This document shows, one piece after another, positions 1 to 8,970 of a DNA stretch of 64,000 bases. Both the position numbers and the translations under genes were made by a program. Positions within the stretch are counted from its first letter, which is position 1, and each line of letters opens with the position of its first letter. The notes beneath the pieces are model-generated. The model saw only the letters and a list, made by a program, of their open reading frames with translations, searched no databases and was not told where the DNA came from. Source of the stretch: Mycocentrospora acerina (taxonomy: Eukaryota > Ascomycota > Dothideomycetes > Pleosporales); the NCBI GenBank assembly GCA_022701365.1, contig JAKUHH010000142.1, positions 102,278-166,277 on the forward strand. The letters are read 5' to 3'.

Positions 1-364
1 AATCAAGCATCTCTGAAGAACGCACTGTGCAACGCCCAGCGCCCTACAGGCACTTTTGTAGTTGTTTAACGCGAGTCTGGTCGTCCTAATTTACGGAGGT
101 AAGACGAAAGAAGAAGGCATGAAGCCTAGCGCGCATCGCGAATTTCCAAACGGGCCAATGGCAGAGGAAGAGTATATTGCGAAACTAGGACTAGGACATC
201 ACCTGCCAACCATTTCGAGAAGGTTGAACTTGAGATGGAGGAGAGATGGAGATCAAAGGTGTGTATTTAGGTAGGCGGACTGTCTGTTGTTTTTTCGAGA
301 GACAAGTGCTCTGTTCATTCATTCCTGCACCTCCTCTGCTGCTCTTCAAGTCATCGCCGGCATC
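1..364. other. Upstream region of the carboxypeptidase gene
   Basis: No convincing gene. Short open frames overlap on both strands but show no recognisable domain. The stretch probably holds promoter and 5' leader of the carboxypeptidase that starts at 365. Confidence 0.5.
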
Positions 365-1798
365 ATGCAGTACTCTCTTATCGCGTCTCTGATTCTTCAG
401 AGCACAGTTGTGCTCGCCGACCTGCTGCCTGTTCACTTCAAGGCTCCTACAGCCGGGCACTTCAGGGACCTTGTCCGCAACGACACGTATGACTTTGGAT
501 GCAGAGCAATTGCCCAGCCCACCGAGGACGGGCAGTTCAGGCTCCACGCGCTCCTCACCGAGCGCCAGATTGCCGACTTCAACAAGGAGTATGAAAACTC
601 CGAGGTTTCCATCTACAAGGAGATTGTCAAGCGGGCGGCCACTGCTCCCATTGGAACCGGCGACCGATTCAGCGCTGGCACCATTGCGCCCCTGGGTCTT
701 GGAACAAAGGCCGCAGGCTCAACCATCACCAGCATCATGAACGTTGCCGAGATCAACTCTGCCATCAAGGCCCTCGTCGCCACCTACGGAGTCAACACCG
801 TCACTCTGCCCTACAAGACATTCAACGGCGCAACACAAACCGCTGGATTCGTCGGCGCCGGAACCGACAAGTCCAGCTACCGCCTCTACCTCAGCGCCGG
901 CATGCACGCACGTGAGCGCGGCGGCCCCGACAACCTCATCTACTGGATCTCCGATCTCCTCGCCGCAAACAAGGCCGGCACAGGCCTCACCTACGGCTCC
1001 AAGACATACACCAACGCGCAGGTCAAGAGCGTCCTCGCCGCGGGCATCGTCTTCTTCCCGCTCGTCAACCCCGACGGCGTAACCTACGACCAGTCCTCCA
1101 GCTCGCTCTGGCGCAAGAACCGCAACACCAAGTCCGGCACCAGCGGGTCCTCCATCGGCGTCGACATCAACCGCAACTTCGACTTCCTCTGGAACTTCCG
1201 CAAGTACTTTGACGCCTCGGAAGCCCCAGCCTCCACCTCGCCCAGCTCCGAAACCTTCTACGGCACCGCTGCTGCTTCGGAGTCGGAGACAAAGAACCAC
1301 GTCTCGGTGTACGACTCGTTCCCCAAGATCCGCTGGTTCATGGACATCCACTCCGCCGCCGGCGACATCCTCTACAGCTGGGGCGACGACGACAACCAGG
1401 GCACCACCCCGACGATGAACTTCCTCAACGCCGCCTACGACGGCAAGCGCGGCCCCGTCGGCGACTCCGCCTACAAGGAGTACATCCCCGCCGCGGACGC
1501 GACAAACATCAAGAACGTTGCCGCCAAGACCGTCGCCGCCATGCGTGCCGTCGGTGGGCGCGCCTACAGCGCCATCCAGGCCGTCGGCCTGTACCCTACC
1601 TCGGGTGCTAGCGACGACTACGCCTTCAGCAGGTTCTGGGCCAAGAGCGGCGCAAACAAGGTCTACGGGTTCACCATGGAGTTTGGCTACTCGACAAACT
1701 TTTACCCCACGTCGACCGAGTTCAACCAGAACATTTTGGATACCAATGCTGGGTTTATGGACTGGGCGCTTGCGGCGATTAGCGTGGGGTTGAACTAG
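365..1798 (+). CDS. Secreted zinc carboxypeptidase, peptidase family M14
   Basis: Single-exon gene, 477 aa. Metallocarboxypeptidase expected to remove C-terminal residues from extracellular peptides. The open frame begins at 287, but the ATG at 365 is chosen because it gives a signal peptide (MQYSLIASLILQSTVVLADL). A propeptide-like stretch precedes the catalytic domain. M14 signatures in order: HARERGG, the HxxE zinc motif, at about 181-187; the substrate-binding stretch NPDG...RKNRN near 240-260; the DINRNFDFLW block near 275; the third zinc ligand in DIHSAAGD (His about 329); and the catalytic Glu about 439 in FTMEFGY. All key residues are present, so it should be active. It converges with the SPC3 gene, 3' ends 321 bp apart. 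A long antisense frame over it is a shadow of GC-rich codon use. The substrate class (A or B type) is not decided here. Confidence 0.93.
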   Translation: MQYSLIASLILQSTVVLADLLPVHFKAPTAGHFRDLVRNDTYDFGCRAIAQPTEDGQFRLHALLTERQIADFNKEYENSEVSIYKEIVKRAATAPIGTGDRFSAGTIAPLGLGTKAAGSTITSIMNVAEINSAIKALVATYGVNTVTLPYKTFNGATQTAGFVGAGTDKSSYRLYLSAGMHARERGGPDNLIYWISDLLAANKAGTGLTYGSKTYTNAQVKSVLAAGIVFFPLVNPDGVTYDQSSSSLWRKNRNTKSGTSGSSIGVDINRNFDFLWNFRKYFDASEAPASTSPSSETFYGTAAASESETKNHVSVYDSFPKIRWFMDIHSAAGDILYSWGDDDNQGTTPTMNFLNAAYDGKRGPVGDSAYKEYIPAADATNIKNVAAKTVAAMRAVGGRAYSAIQAVGLYPTSGASDDYAFSRFWAKSGANKVYGFTMEFGYSTNFYPTSTEFNQNILDTNAGFMDWALAAISVGLN

Positions 1799-2119
1799 AG
1801 TTTTGGGGAGAGAGGGTTTGATTAACGCAAAGGGAGGTTGGAGTTTTAGGAGTGGGGAGAGTGAGAAAAGGCAGTGTGCGCTCTCACAAGTAGTTTCCAA
1901 GTCGTAGCATGAAATTTTTATGAAATCCAGGTTCAAATTCGTGTCAGCTCTTGCCTTGATTTTCTCCTCGTCGTGTCCAGCCTTGTGCGGTGGAGAGAAA
2001 CAAAAAAAATGTTGCAAACGCCAGTCCATGCCAAACCGACTCCCCGTCCATCTCCCCGCTGATGTCTTGGGATGGATTCCACCCCTACATTCCTTGTATT
2101 CAATTCAACCCCCCTCCCC
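1799..2119. other. Shared 3' intergenic region
   Basis: Lies between two convergent genes (carboxypeptidase and SPC3). No gene seen; it should contain both 3' UTRs and polyadenylation signals. Confidence 0.5.
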
Positions 2120-3028
2120 TTACGTGGCCTTTCTCCTCGGTTGCTCCCCACCAACCTCCAACCGGTACCCCTCCCCACCCTTCTCCGTCTCCAAATCCTT
2201 CTTGCTCTTGATCTTTGCGCCAATGGCAGGAAAGTCAAATGCCTCGCTCCTCCCACCCTCGAGCGCCTTCCAGCTCCCCAGCGTCTGCCAATTCGTCCAT
2301 GTCAGCGCACCAACCCATGGCTGCACGTTCCACCCAATCTCGAGAATCGCATCTGTGCGGTTCTGCAGCTTGCCCGTCAGGTCTGTGATTTGGTACTTGG
2401 GGCGCTGGTTGGCGAGGTGGAGTTCTCCAATGGGAAAGGGCGATTCGACGGGCTTCTTCTTGTCTTTGAGCGAGGCCTTTTTGGACTTTTTGGGGAGGGC
2501 GGATTTGCCCTTGGGGGAGGGGTGGATGTAATGGTTTTGGTGCCAGGGGGCCGAGGATGAGGCGATGATCGAGTCCCAGATTATGGCTTCTGAGGCGGGT
2601 TCATTGGGCGAGGTAGACGGGTAGATTGCCTTGAGGTAGAGGAAGACTTGCTTGGTGTTCCAGTTGAAGAGGGTGCGGAGGTCTGATTTGGATTAGTGTT
2701 TATTTTTTTGGTTGACTTGTAAGAGTGTGAGGAGAGTTGTGGTAGTAGTAGCGATAGTGATGATACCAGAGGAAGAAGGAGAAGAGTAGTACAAGAACAA
2801 ACAAAACATACCAGCATCCAAATCAAACCGCACATGAGCATACTCCTCCTTCTTATAGCTGTAGTAGTGCGGCCGGCCCTTGACAACCTGCACGTTGCGC
2901 ACCTGGATGCTCGCGCTCGGCGTCTGGGGGCTGACGAAGCTGCTCAGCGCAACCACGGCCGCGACGGTAAAGGCGACGGTGGTGAAGAAGCCAAAGACAT
3001 TCTGCAGTCGCACGAGTGCGGAATGCAT
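2120..3028 (-). CDS. SPC3: Signal peptidase complex subunit 3
   Basis: Two exons, complement of 2120-2682 and 2812-3028, 259 aa. Non-catalytic subunit of the ER signal peptidase complex that cleaves signal peptides of secretory proteins (family knowledge, SPCS3/SPC22). A short cytosolic N-terminus is followed by one membrane anchor at about residues 11-32 (FGFFTTVAFTVAAVVALSS), then a lumenal domain with the family pattern: VRNVQVVKGRPHYYSYKKEE, F.LDADLRTLFNWNTKQVFLYL, and a final block with WNVQPWVGALTW. The 129-nt intron has a GTATGT donor and CAG acceptor, and the phase joins perfectly as ..DLDA/DLRTLF... The ATG at 3028 is preferred over an upstream in-frame one (3118) because it directly precedes the anchor. 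A lysine-rich insertion and a basic C-terminal tail make it longer than the yeast protein. Confidence 0.93.
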
Positions 3029-3530
3029 CGTGGGGAGGTGGTTGGGCGGGACGAGGTCGCGGTCAAGGTCGAGGTTTGGGTGGAAAGTGCGTGTGGAGAG
3101 AGAGCTGTGTCGGGGCAAGTAACACGTCTCTGGAGCTCTGACGCGGAGGTCGGGGTTCAGCCCTGTCGAGCGCGCTAGTCATGTGGCTTGGCAACGTTGG
3201 AACTTTTTGACGTTGAGAAAAAAGTGCGCATGGCATGCATGGGTGACAGGACAAATGTTGAAAAGTGAGTGGTATTATTTTCCTGCTGCAAAAAAACTAG
3301 CTACTCAGACGACAACGGCAGCAACAGCAGCAGGCTAAAAAGACTAAAGGTATCAAGAAGAGCAAACCAGTTACAACCCTTGTGTGGAAGAGAGAACGTA
3401 TCCAGACGCCAAACAACGAGCATCAATGACAGACGAGAAACGACGCTAGCATAACCTCATGCTTGTGTACTCCAGCGCTAAATAACAACAAAGTGGGTGA
3501 AGATCAACCGAGAAAGAGAAAGAACCAGGC
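3029..3530. other. Intergenic: SPC3 promoter and 3' flank of the KEN-box gene
   Basis: Both neighbours are on the minus strand, so this holds the SPC3 promoter and the downstream flank of the next gene. No credible gene or RNA seen. Confidence 0.45.
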
Positions 3531-4824
3531 TCAAAGCTCGTCGCTACATGGCTCTTGTGTTGGAGCGAGAAGAGGCGTGTCTTGTGTTGATGAGACAGGT
3601 GCAAGTGCCTTGACAGCGCTTGCTTCTTCTGGTAGTGTTGGCTCTGATGGGGTTGGTTCTGGCTTCTCGACGACAGGCGTGGAGTCAGCAACGTTTTGCT
3701 CACTCGTCTCCTCATCCGCAAACGCGCACTCCTTGGACAAACCCGACGGCCTCTCCATTCCCACATCAACAGTAACATATGTATCCCTGTCGCATCCTTC
3801 ACCGTAAAAGTCCTCGGGCACGAGGTCACCCAGCGGTCGGCGATCCTCGTCCATGGCATCTTGTGCAGCAGCTACCTTTGAACGAGCCTTTGCAACAGAC
3901 TCTACTGGAGCACTCAGCTCCACAGTGGATAGCGACTGAGCGGCGAGGAAGCCTGGCGGTGGGATATTCTCCTTGCCGAGCTCCTCATTCAGCTTCTTGG
4001 CTTCAAAGTCATCGTCGGTGCTGATGTCGAGAACAGAGGCCGAGTGCTCCATCAAATTGGCGGCTTCCTGCTCGGGGGTGTCCTCGTGGATGGCAAAGAA
4101 CCAGCTCTTGGGCATCGAATCATCCAGGGTGGAAACATGCTGGACGGGCGCAGGTGTTGGGGCAGGTACTGGTGCTGGCGTGGGAGCTTTGGGCGTGTGG
4201 TTTTTGAGTGTGCCGCTCAAGGCTGCGTCAATGGAGAAGGGAAGCGCAGGGCTCTTGGAGAAAGAAGGCGGGTCAATGCGTCGGAATGGCGAGGTGGAGG
4301 CGCGGCGCTTGGAGAGGGCGCCGATGCGGTTGTGTTTTGGGGAGCCACGGGTGTGGTTGATGGGCGTGGACCTGGCCGTGTTGGGGGAGGAGAGGGCCTT
4401 GCGGATGGATGGGGCGGGTGTCGCAACAAGAGGCTTGGCGGGCGACAAGGTGGTGAGCGAGAACCTCGAGGGCTTGGCAAAGGCGCGGGCGTCGGTGAAC
4501 TTGGTCTTCTTGGTGGGCGAGTTGAAGAGGGCGGGGTCGACGTTCTCCGAGTCGGCCTCGTCCTGGAAGACGTCGGGCATGCGCTGGCGCTTACCGGTCG
4601 AAGGCGTGGGGGCGGGCTTCAGTGGCGACGCGAACGTCGGCGAGGACAAGACTGCAGGCGCGTTTAGTAGTTGTTCTCTGGGGCGTGATTGATGAATCCA
4701 TCGACAGATCGACAAGTCGACAAATCAGTCGGTACTCACCATTCTGCCTGTTCTTCGCGCTGTGCAGGGCGTGCAGGCGCGGCGTGCCGAGCTCGGCAAA
4801 CGGCTGGCGGGTGTAGGTGGCCAT
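3531..4824 (-). CDS. Conserved fungal protein with KEN box and D-box-like motif, function unknown
   Basis: Two exons, complement of 3531-4651 and 4740-4824, 401 aa. The intron has GTGAGT donor, ACTAAAC branch and CAG acceptor. The protein is basic, Ser/Pro-rich and largely disordered, with many SP/TP sites. Visible motifs: N-terminal TRQPFAELGTPRL; an SENVDP block; RKAL at about 112-115 (D-box-like); KRR/SPFRRIDPPSF; an aromatic block SWFFAIHEDTPEQE at 211-224 followed by NLMEHSASVLDIS; a KEN box in GKENIPPP at 255-257; and RRPLGDL with DFYGEGCD near 300-316. I recall homologues across ascomycetes, some labelled thymidylate kinase in databases, but no P-loop or kinase motif is visible. KEN and D-box motifs are degrons read by the APC/C, so a cell-cycle-regulated nuclear protein is an inference only. 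Confidence 0.85.
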
Positions 4825-5909
4825 GGTAAAAGTAGCGGAGAGACGGGTCGCGTCGAATGAATGTGCAGGCGGAGTTGGCGATGCCGTCCAGAGGATATGT
4901 CAGCGAGGAGTGTGTCGTCCCGAGTCAGATGGGACGGTCGTGGTGTTATGGGTCGACGGCAGTGGTCAGAAGCGGGGCGGCTGTCGTCGTCGTCGGGCCA
5001 ATCAAGTCGACGGCGCACGCAGGACAATCTTCACGAATCGAACAAGTCAAAGCAACTACAGGCAGCGACAATCTTTCTCAATGGCAGAGCAGAGTCCGGA
5101 CACAACAAGTACTAGATGGAGACGGAGAACTGCGGGGGAGAGAGCGAGGAAGAGAGAGGACGAGCGAGGAAGAAGGCAGGTGGTGAGTGAGCAGCCGGCC
5201 AGCTACATAGTACATGACATGCATGGCACCACCGCCGCCCCGTGCACGCTCCTCCAAAACGCGTCTCATAGCGCGTCACGAAATCGCGTCTTCCCCTCGT
5301 ATCAGCATGCGCATCACGCTCCACACGCCGGCTTCGCATGCTCCCCGCCCGGACAATGCGTTGGCTGACAGCCGTCGTGCCCGCCCCGGAGAGGCGCACT
5401 CCAAGACGCGCTCGCGGTCGCGGTCGTGGGGCGAGAAAGCGCGCCGCAGCTGGTGTGCGGGGGACGTGCGGCGCATGCGCAAAGGTTGGCTTGGTTGGGC
5501 GCATGGATGGGCGTGCGTGTGTCGATGGAGTCGGGGGGGTTGGGGTCTCACCAATGATTAATTGCACCGCCAATCTGACCCCTCGTGTGCGTGCTTTTGG
5601 TCGTGACCGTGATGCAGAGTGCGCAACGCGCGAGCGTGGTGTTTCGCGACCGCGTCCTTTGTGCGGGCTATTTGCACGCGCGCTCTCTGGTTGAGGCTGG
5701 GAGATGAATGCATGGGCTGTGTGAGGTCATGCCTTTGTTGGTCTTGCGGCTGGCGTTAATGGGCCAACTATTGAATTGCTAGATTGGATTGCTGGGTTCA
5801 GGCGCTCGAGTGCATGTGTAGCCTGTCTTGTCGAGTCTGTTCATTTCAACATTCATGCATCGTCTTTTCTCAATCCCATCCTCGCCGTATCCACCTTTCC
5901 ACCACTTTG
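4825..5909. other. GC-rich intergenic region
   Basis: About 1.1 kb without a supportable gene. Short frames on both strands are Arg/Pro-rich, as expected of GC-rich non-coding DNA. It includes the promoter of the minus-strand KEN-box gene. Confidence 0.45.
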
Positions 5910-7355
5910 TCATGCCCACTCGTCCACCACTTTGTCGTCCCCACTCTTCCACCACCTCGTTTCTTCTTCGCTCTGCGCCTCGCCGCCACACCCTCTTCCA
6001 CCCCAACCGTCGTCGCTTTCCTTCTTGCGCCAACCACCATCGCCCTCCTTCTCACTCCAACCGCCATCCCCCTCCTTTTCACTCCACCCACCATCGCTCT
6101 TCCAGCCATCATCATCATCATCGTCATCACTCACCGCCACCACACTCATCCTCTCCTCCCCCCAACTCCGCTCTCCGAAATTCGTCCTCAGGCTCGCATC
6201 GCTCCCCACGACACTAACCTCACTAGCCGCCTTGATCCGCTCAAACCCATCCCAGCTCTGCCCACCACCAGACGCACAACTTGCACTCTCTTGCAGCTCA
6301 TTAAACTCTGCAGACGACGTCCAAGGCGCGTCTTCCACCATGGGAGGTTTGTACGTCGAGAATGTTTTGGTCGAAGTGTTGTCCGGTTCTTTCTTCATAG
6401 AGGTGATGATGCTGTGATGGTGGTGGTGGTGAGACGCGTATGATGCATTGTCCCAGTGTGTAATGTACTTGTGTGACACGGTCGTTTCCACGAGACTTGC
6501 AGAGCTCTGGATTAGGCGAGTGGTTCTCACTGACGAGGCGCTCTTCGCTGGCCATCCGTCCACCCCGCCTGTCATGAAGAACCCCGTCGGACTTGCAATA
6601 TTCGAGTCTTCCTCTGACGATTTCGCATCTTCATACTCGGACTCCAAGACGGGAGCGAGTTGTTTCTTGTCACTCTTTTCTTTCTCCTTCTCCTCCCTCT
6701 CCTTCTTCTTCCTCTTCTCCCTCTTCTCCCTCTTCTCCTTCACTTCTCCCTCCACCCATCTCCTCTCCCTCACACCCCCCATCCCAACCCTACCCCCCGA
6801 ATCAAACTCCCCCTCCCTCCCCACAACCACCACCCTCCCGCTCTCCCGCTCCCGAATAACAAACGTCCCCCACTTCCTCGGCACCTTCACCCTAACCTTC
6901 TCCCCAACCTCTTCTCCTTTCTCATCTTCTCTCTCCTTCCCCCTCCAAACACCTTCACCCACACACACATTCACATCCACACACACACCCCTCCCTCTCG
7001 CAACACTCCTCCTCATATCCCCGCCCACCGCCCGTCCAACATCCCCACTCCACCCCTCTTCTTTCCCCACCCCTTCCTCTTTCTTCCTCCTCTTCCGCTC
7101 CTTATAAAACAAGGGATCAAACGGACCAAACCCCGCGCGATTGAACTGTCCCAGCGGGGAATTAAGCATGTCTGCCCCGTCGTCCATGTAGCTTCCTGTG
7201 TATGCTGATGCGGCGTTTGTGTATGTATCTGTGTCTGTGTCTGTGTCGGACGATGCGGTGGTGGTGGCGGAGATGTGTTTCAAGGTGTGGGGTGAAAAAG
7301 AAGGAGAGGAGATGTCGTCGATGTAGGAGGGGGGTGGGAGGGAGGAGTGGGACAT
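5910..7355 (-). CDS. Low-complexity acidic/basic protein, function unknown
   Basis: Single open frame of 481 aa from the ATG at 7355 (MSHSSLPPPSYIDD); the same frame extends to 7580 with other possible starts, so the start is uncertain. No known domain recognised. Visible features: a DT repeat near the N-terminus; the most protein-like block, LNSPLGQFNRAGFGPFDPLF followed by a basic KERKRRKK stretch; a short ordered-looking segment KVPRKWGTFVIRERESGRVV; a long K/E/R run (about 30 residues) encoded by a pure pyrimidine tract on the plus strand; HHHHHH; a run of seven Asp; and about four copies of a 9-residue GDGGWSEKE-type repeat near the C-terminus. Long plus-strand frames over the same region are Ser/Pro/Thr shadows. 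Reality rests mainly on frame length and the LNSPLGQFNRAGFGPFDPLF block. Confidence 0.6.
   Translation of the reverse strand: MSHSSLPPPSYIDDISSPSFSPHTLKHISATTTASSDTDTDTDTYTNAASAYTGSYMDDGADMLNSPLGQFNRAGFGPFDPLFYKERKRRKKEEGVGKEEGWSGDVGRAVGGDMRRSVARGRGVCVDVNVCVGEGVWRGKEREDEKGEEVGEKVRVKVPRKWGTFVIRERESGRVVVVGREGEFDSGGRVGMGGVRERRWVEGEVKEKREKREKRKKKEREEKEKEKSDKKQLAPVLESEYEDAKSSEEDSNIASPTGFFMTGGVDGWPAKSASSVRTTRLIQSSASLVETTVSHKYITHWDNASYASHHHHHHSIITSMKKEPDNTSTKTFSTYKPPMVEDAPWTSSAEFNELQESASCASGGGQSWDGFERIKAASEVSVVGSDASLRTNFGERSWGEERMSVVAVSDDDDDDDGWKSDGGWSEKEGDGGWSEKEGDGGWRKKESDDGWGGRGCGGEAQSEEETRWWKSGDDKVVDEWA
6004..6111. repeat. 27-bp tandem repeat inside a coding region
   Basis: About four imperfect 27-bp units (6004-6030, 6031-6057, 6058-6084, 6085-6111), each starting CAACC or CACCC on the plus strand. 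On the minus strand they encode the 9-aa units of the DGGWSEKEG type at the C-terminus of the 5910-7355 protein. The unit length is a multiple of three, so copy number can change without a frameshift. Confidence 0.8.
6673..6741. repeat. 69-nt uninterrupted polypyrimidine tract
   Basis: Every base from 6673 to 6741 on the plus strand is C or T. On the minus strand it is a purine run encoding a Lys/Glu/Arg-rich segment of the 5910-7355 protein. Such tracts can form triplex (H-DNA) structures. Confidence 0.85.
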
Positions 7356-7735
7356 ATTGGGGTGCCTTTTTCTTTGTTTTGCGTGCGTGTAGTGTGATGC
7401 GTGTGAGGCATGTGATGCGTGTGGTGAGGTCTTTGTGGGCTGGGGATGGGGAAGTGCTATTGTTGTTGCTGTTGTTGTTAGAGGGAAGGAAGATGTAGGG
7501 TGGGGCATTGCTGGGGTGATGGATTGGGGCGAAGTGAAAGAGAGTAGTTGGGAAGAACAGCAGGAACAGCTAGGATACAAGGACAGTAATTGATATCAAC
7601 CACAATAAAACGTCCATTTTGCTAGCAATTACCAATCCAATCTCATGCACTCCTCCCATGTTGGTTATTGCCTCACTCTACACTAATTCATCATCGTTAT
7701 CATCACCACCACCACCACCACCACCACCGCCACCC
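7356..7735. other. Intergenic between low-complexity gene and CoA kinase gene
   Basis: Contains a (CAC)8 microsatellite at about 7704-7727 just beyond the dephospho-CoA kinase stop codon. Possible N-terminal extension of the low-complexity protein up to 7580. Otherwise nothing seen. Confidence 0.4.
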
Positions 7736-8536
7736 TCACAACTTTGCCTTTTCCCTCTTCTTCTCTTCCTCCCACTGCAACTGCACCGCCCTCATCCGGT
7801 ACCAGCTCCACAGGCCCGCCAACCCCCCCAAGGGCGGGCAAACCCACAGCAAAAACCCCCACCACCTCGGACTCCTCGCCCTCACATCCTGCATCACCCT
7901 CTGAATCTCCTTTTCCAAAAACTCCTTATCATGATCATTCCACACGACCACGCCCCTGCCTTCCCCCCTCCTCAGCGCCCTCTCCGCCTTCTCCCTCACA
8001 TCCCCCTGGCTCACGACGCGATTCCGCGCATCCTCCTCGCTCAGATGCGCATCCCTCGCCCGCAGCCGCTGAATCTGAATCTTGGGGTCCGAGACCCCCA
8101 CCACCATAATCGTGCCGCAGTAGCGCTCCCACCCGCTCTCAAACAGCAGCGGCACGTCCAGCACAACCGCCCAGTTGCCCCGCAGGTACGCCCACACCAT
8201 CTGCCGGTACATTTCCCGCCGCACCGCTGGATGCACAATGCTGTTGAGCTTCTTGCGGTCGCGCTCCTGCGACGCGCCCCCGCCGAAGATGCGGCGCCCC
8301 AGCGCCGGCCGGTTGAGCGGCCGCCCCCGTGGCGTGGCCTCGGGAAGCAGCAGGTCCGGCGTCGAGGGCAAAAAGTGCGAGACAATGGCGTTGTAGCCCG
8401 CGGTGCCGGGCTCGACGACCTGCCGTGCAATCAGGTCGGCGTCGATGATGGGGAGCGAGTAGGGCGGCCGCGAGAGGAGCGACGACACGGTCGACTTGCC
8501 CGTGGCGATGGAGCCGGTGAGGCCGAGGAGCAGCAT
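7736..8536 (-). CDS. Dephospho-CoA kinase
   Basis: Single exon, 266 aa. Catalyses ATP-dependent 3'-phosphorylation of dephospho-CoA, the last step of coenzyme A synthesis (CoaE/CAB5 family, P-loop kinase). The ATG at 8536 is preferred to the frame start at 8560 because it gives the canonical N-terminus MLLLGLTGSIATGKST, with the Walker A motif at residues 8-16. The acidic pair in IIDADLIARQVV (32-34), the lid-region pattern LNSIVHPAVRREM and the DVPLLFESGWERYCGTIMVV block are all typical. After the kinase core there is a C-terminal hydrophobic stretch (WWGFLLWVCPPLGGLAGLW, about 224-242) and a charged tail, suggesting membrane attachment, as in several fungal homologues (inference). Codon use is very GC-rich, which explains the many overlapping frames. 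Confidence 0.94.
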   Translation of the reverse strand: MLLLGLTGSIATGKSTVSSLLSRPPYSLPIIDADLIARQVVEPGTAGYNAIVSHFLPSTPDLLLPEATPRGRPLNRPALGRRIFGGGASQERDRKKLNSIVHPAVRREMYRQMVWAYLRGNWAVVLDVPLLFESGWERYCGTIMVVGVSDPKIQIQRLRARDAHLSEEDARNRVVSQGDVREKAERALRRGEGRGVVVWNDHDKEFLEKEIQRVMQDVRARSPRWWGFLLWVCPPLGGLAGLWSWYRMRAVQLQWEEEKKREKAKL

Positions 8537-8970
8537 CTTCCGTCGTCGATTGATAAACAAATAGAAAGATTTACTGTTTGGCTACTTGGACGCCGTCTAC
8601 TCGCGTGCTTGGTTGCTGTTTGTTGGTCGCGTCGGCGGAATGGGAACGTGTGGGGAGCTGCATGCTGGCTTGGGCCGAGGAGCTTGGGTGAGCATTGACG
8701 TCACACGACTCGACTCGACTCCATATCACACTGGCCACCAATCAACTCGAATGAATTGCACGCACTCCTTGGAATTATTGTTACATGTAGAAGCAGTGGT
8801 GCTTGTCTTTTTCTTCAACCACTCTCAAGCTCTGGATGAACAACTACTGCTTCTAAACTACCTTCCATCTCCTCCACTTCTCACCCAACCCTCCAGCAAA
8901 ACAACCTGCCTGCGAGCGTCTGGACGAACCACATCACGCTGCACACATCAAGTCTCAACCCAAAACACTC
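8537..8970. other. Intergenic: CoA kinase promoter and XRN1 3' flank
   Basis: No gene seen. It should contain the promoter of the minus-strand dephospho-CoA kinase and the 3' UTR of XRN1. Confidence 0.45.

Noticed and set aside
719..2029. 436-codon minus-strand frame opposite the carboxypeptidase
   Set aside because: It is Val/Gly/Asp-rich antisense of a GC-rich coding sequence that has all M14 motifs on the plus strand.
5776..7107. Two plus-strand frames of about 215 codons
   Set aside because: Composed almost only of Ser, Pro, Thr, Leu from pyrimidine-rich DNA; the minus-strand frame is longer and contains non-repetitive blocks.
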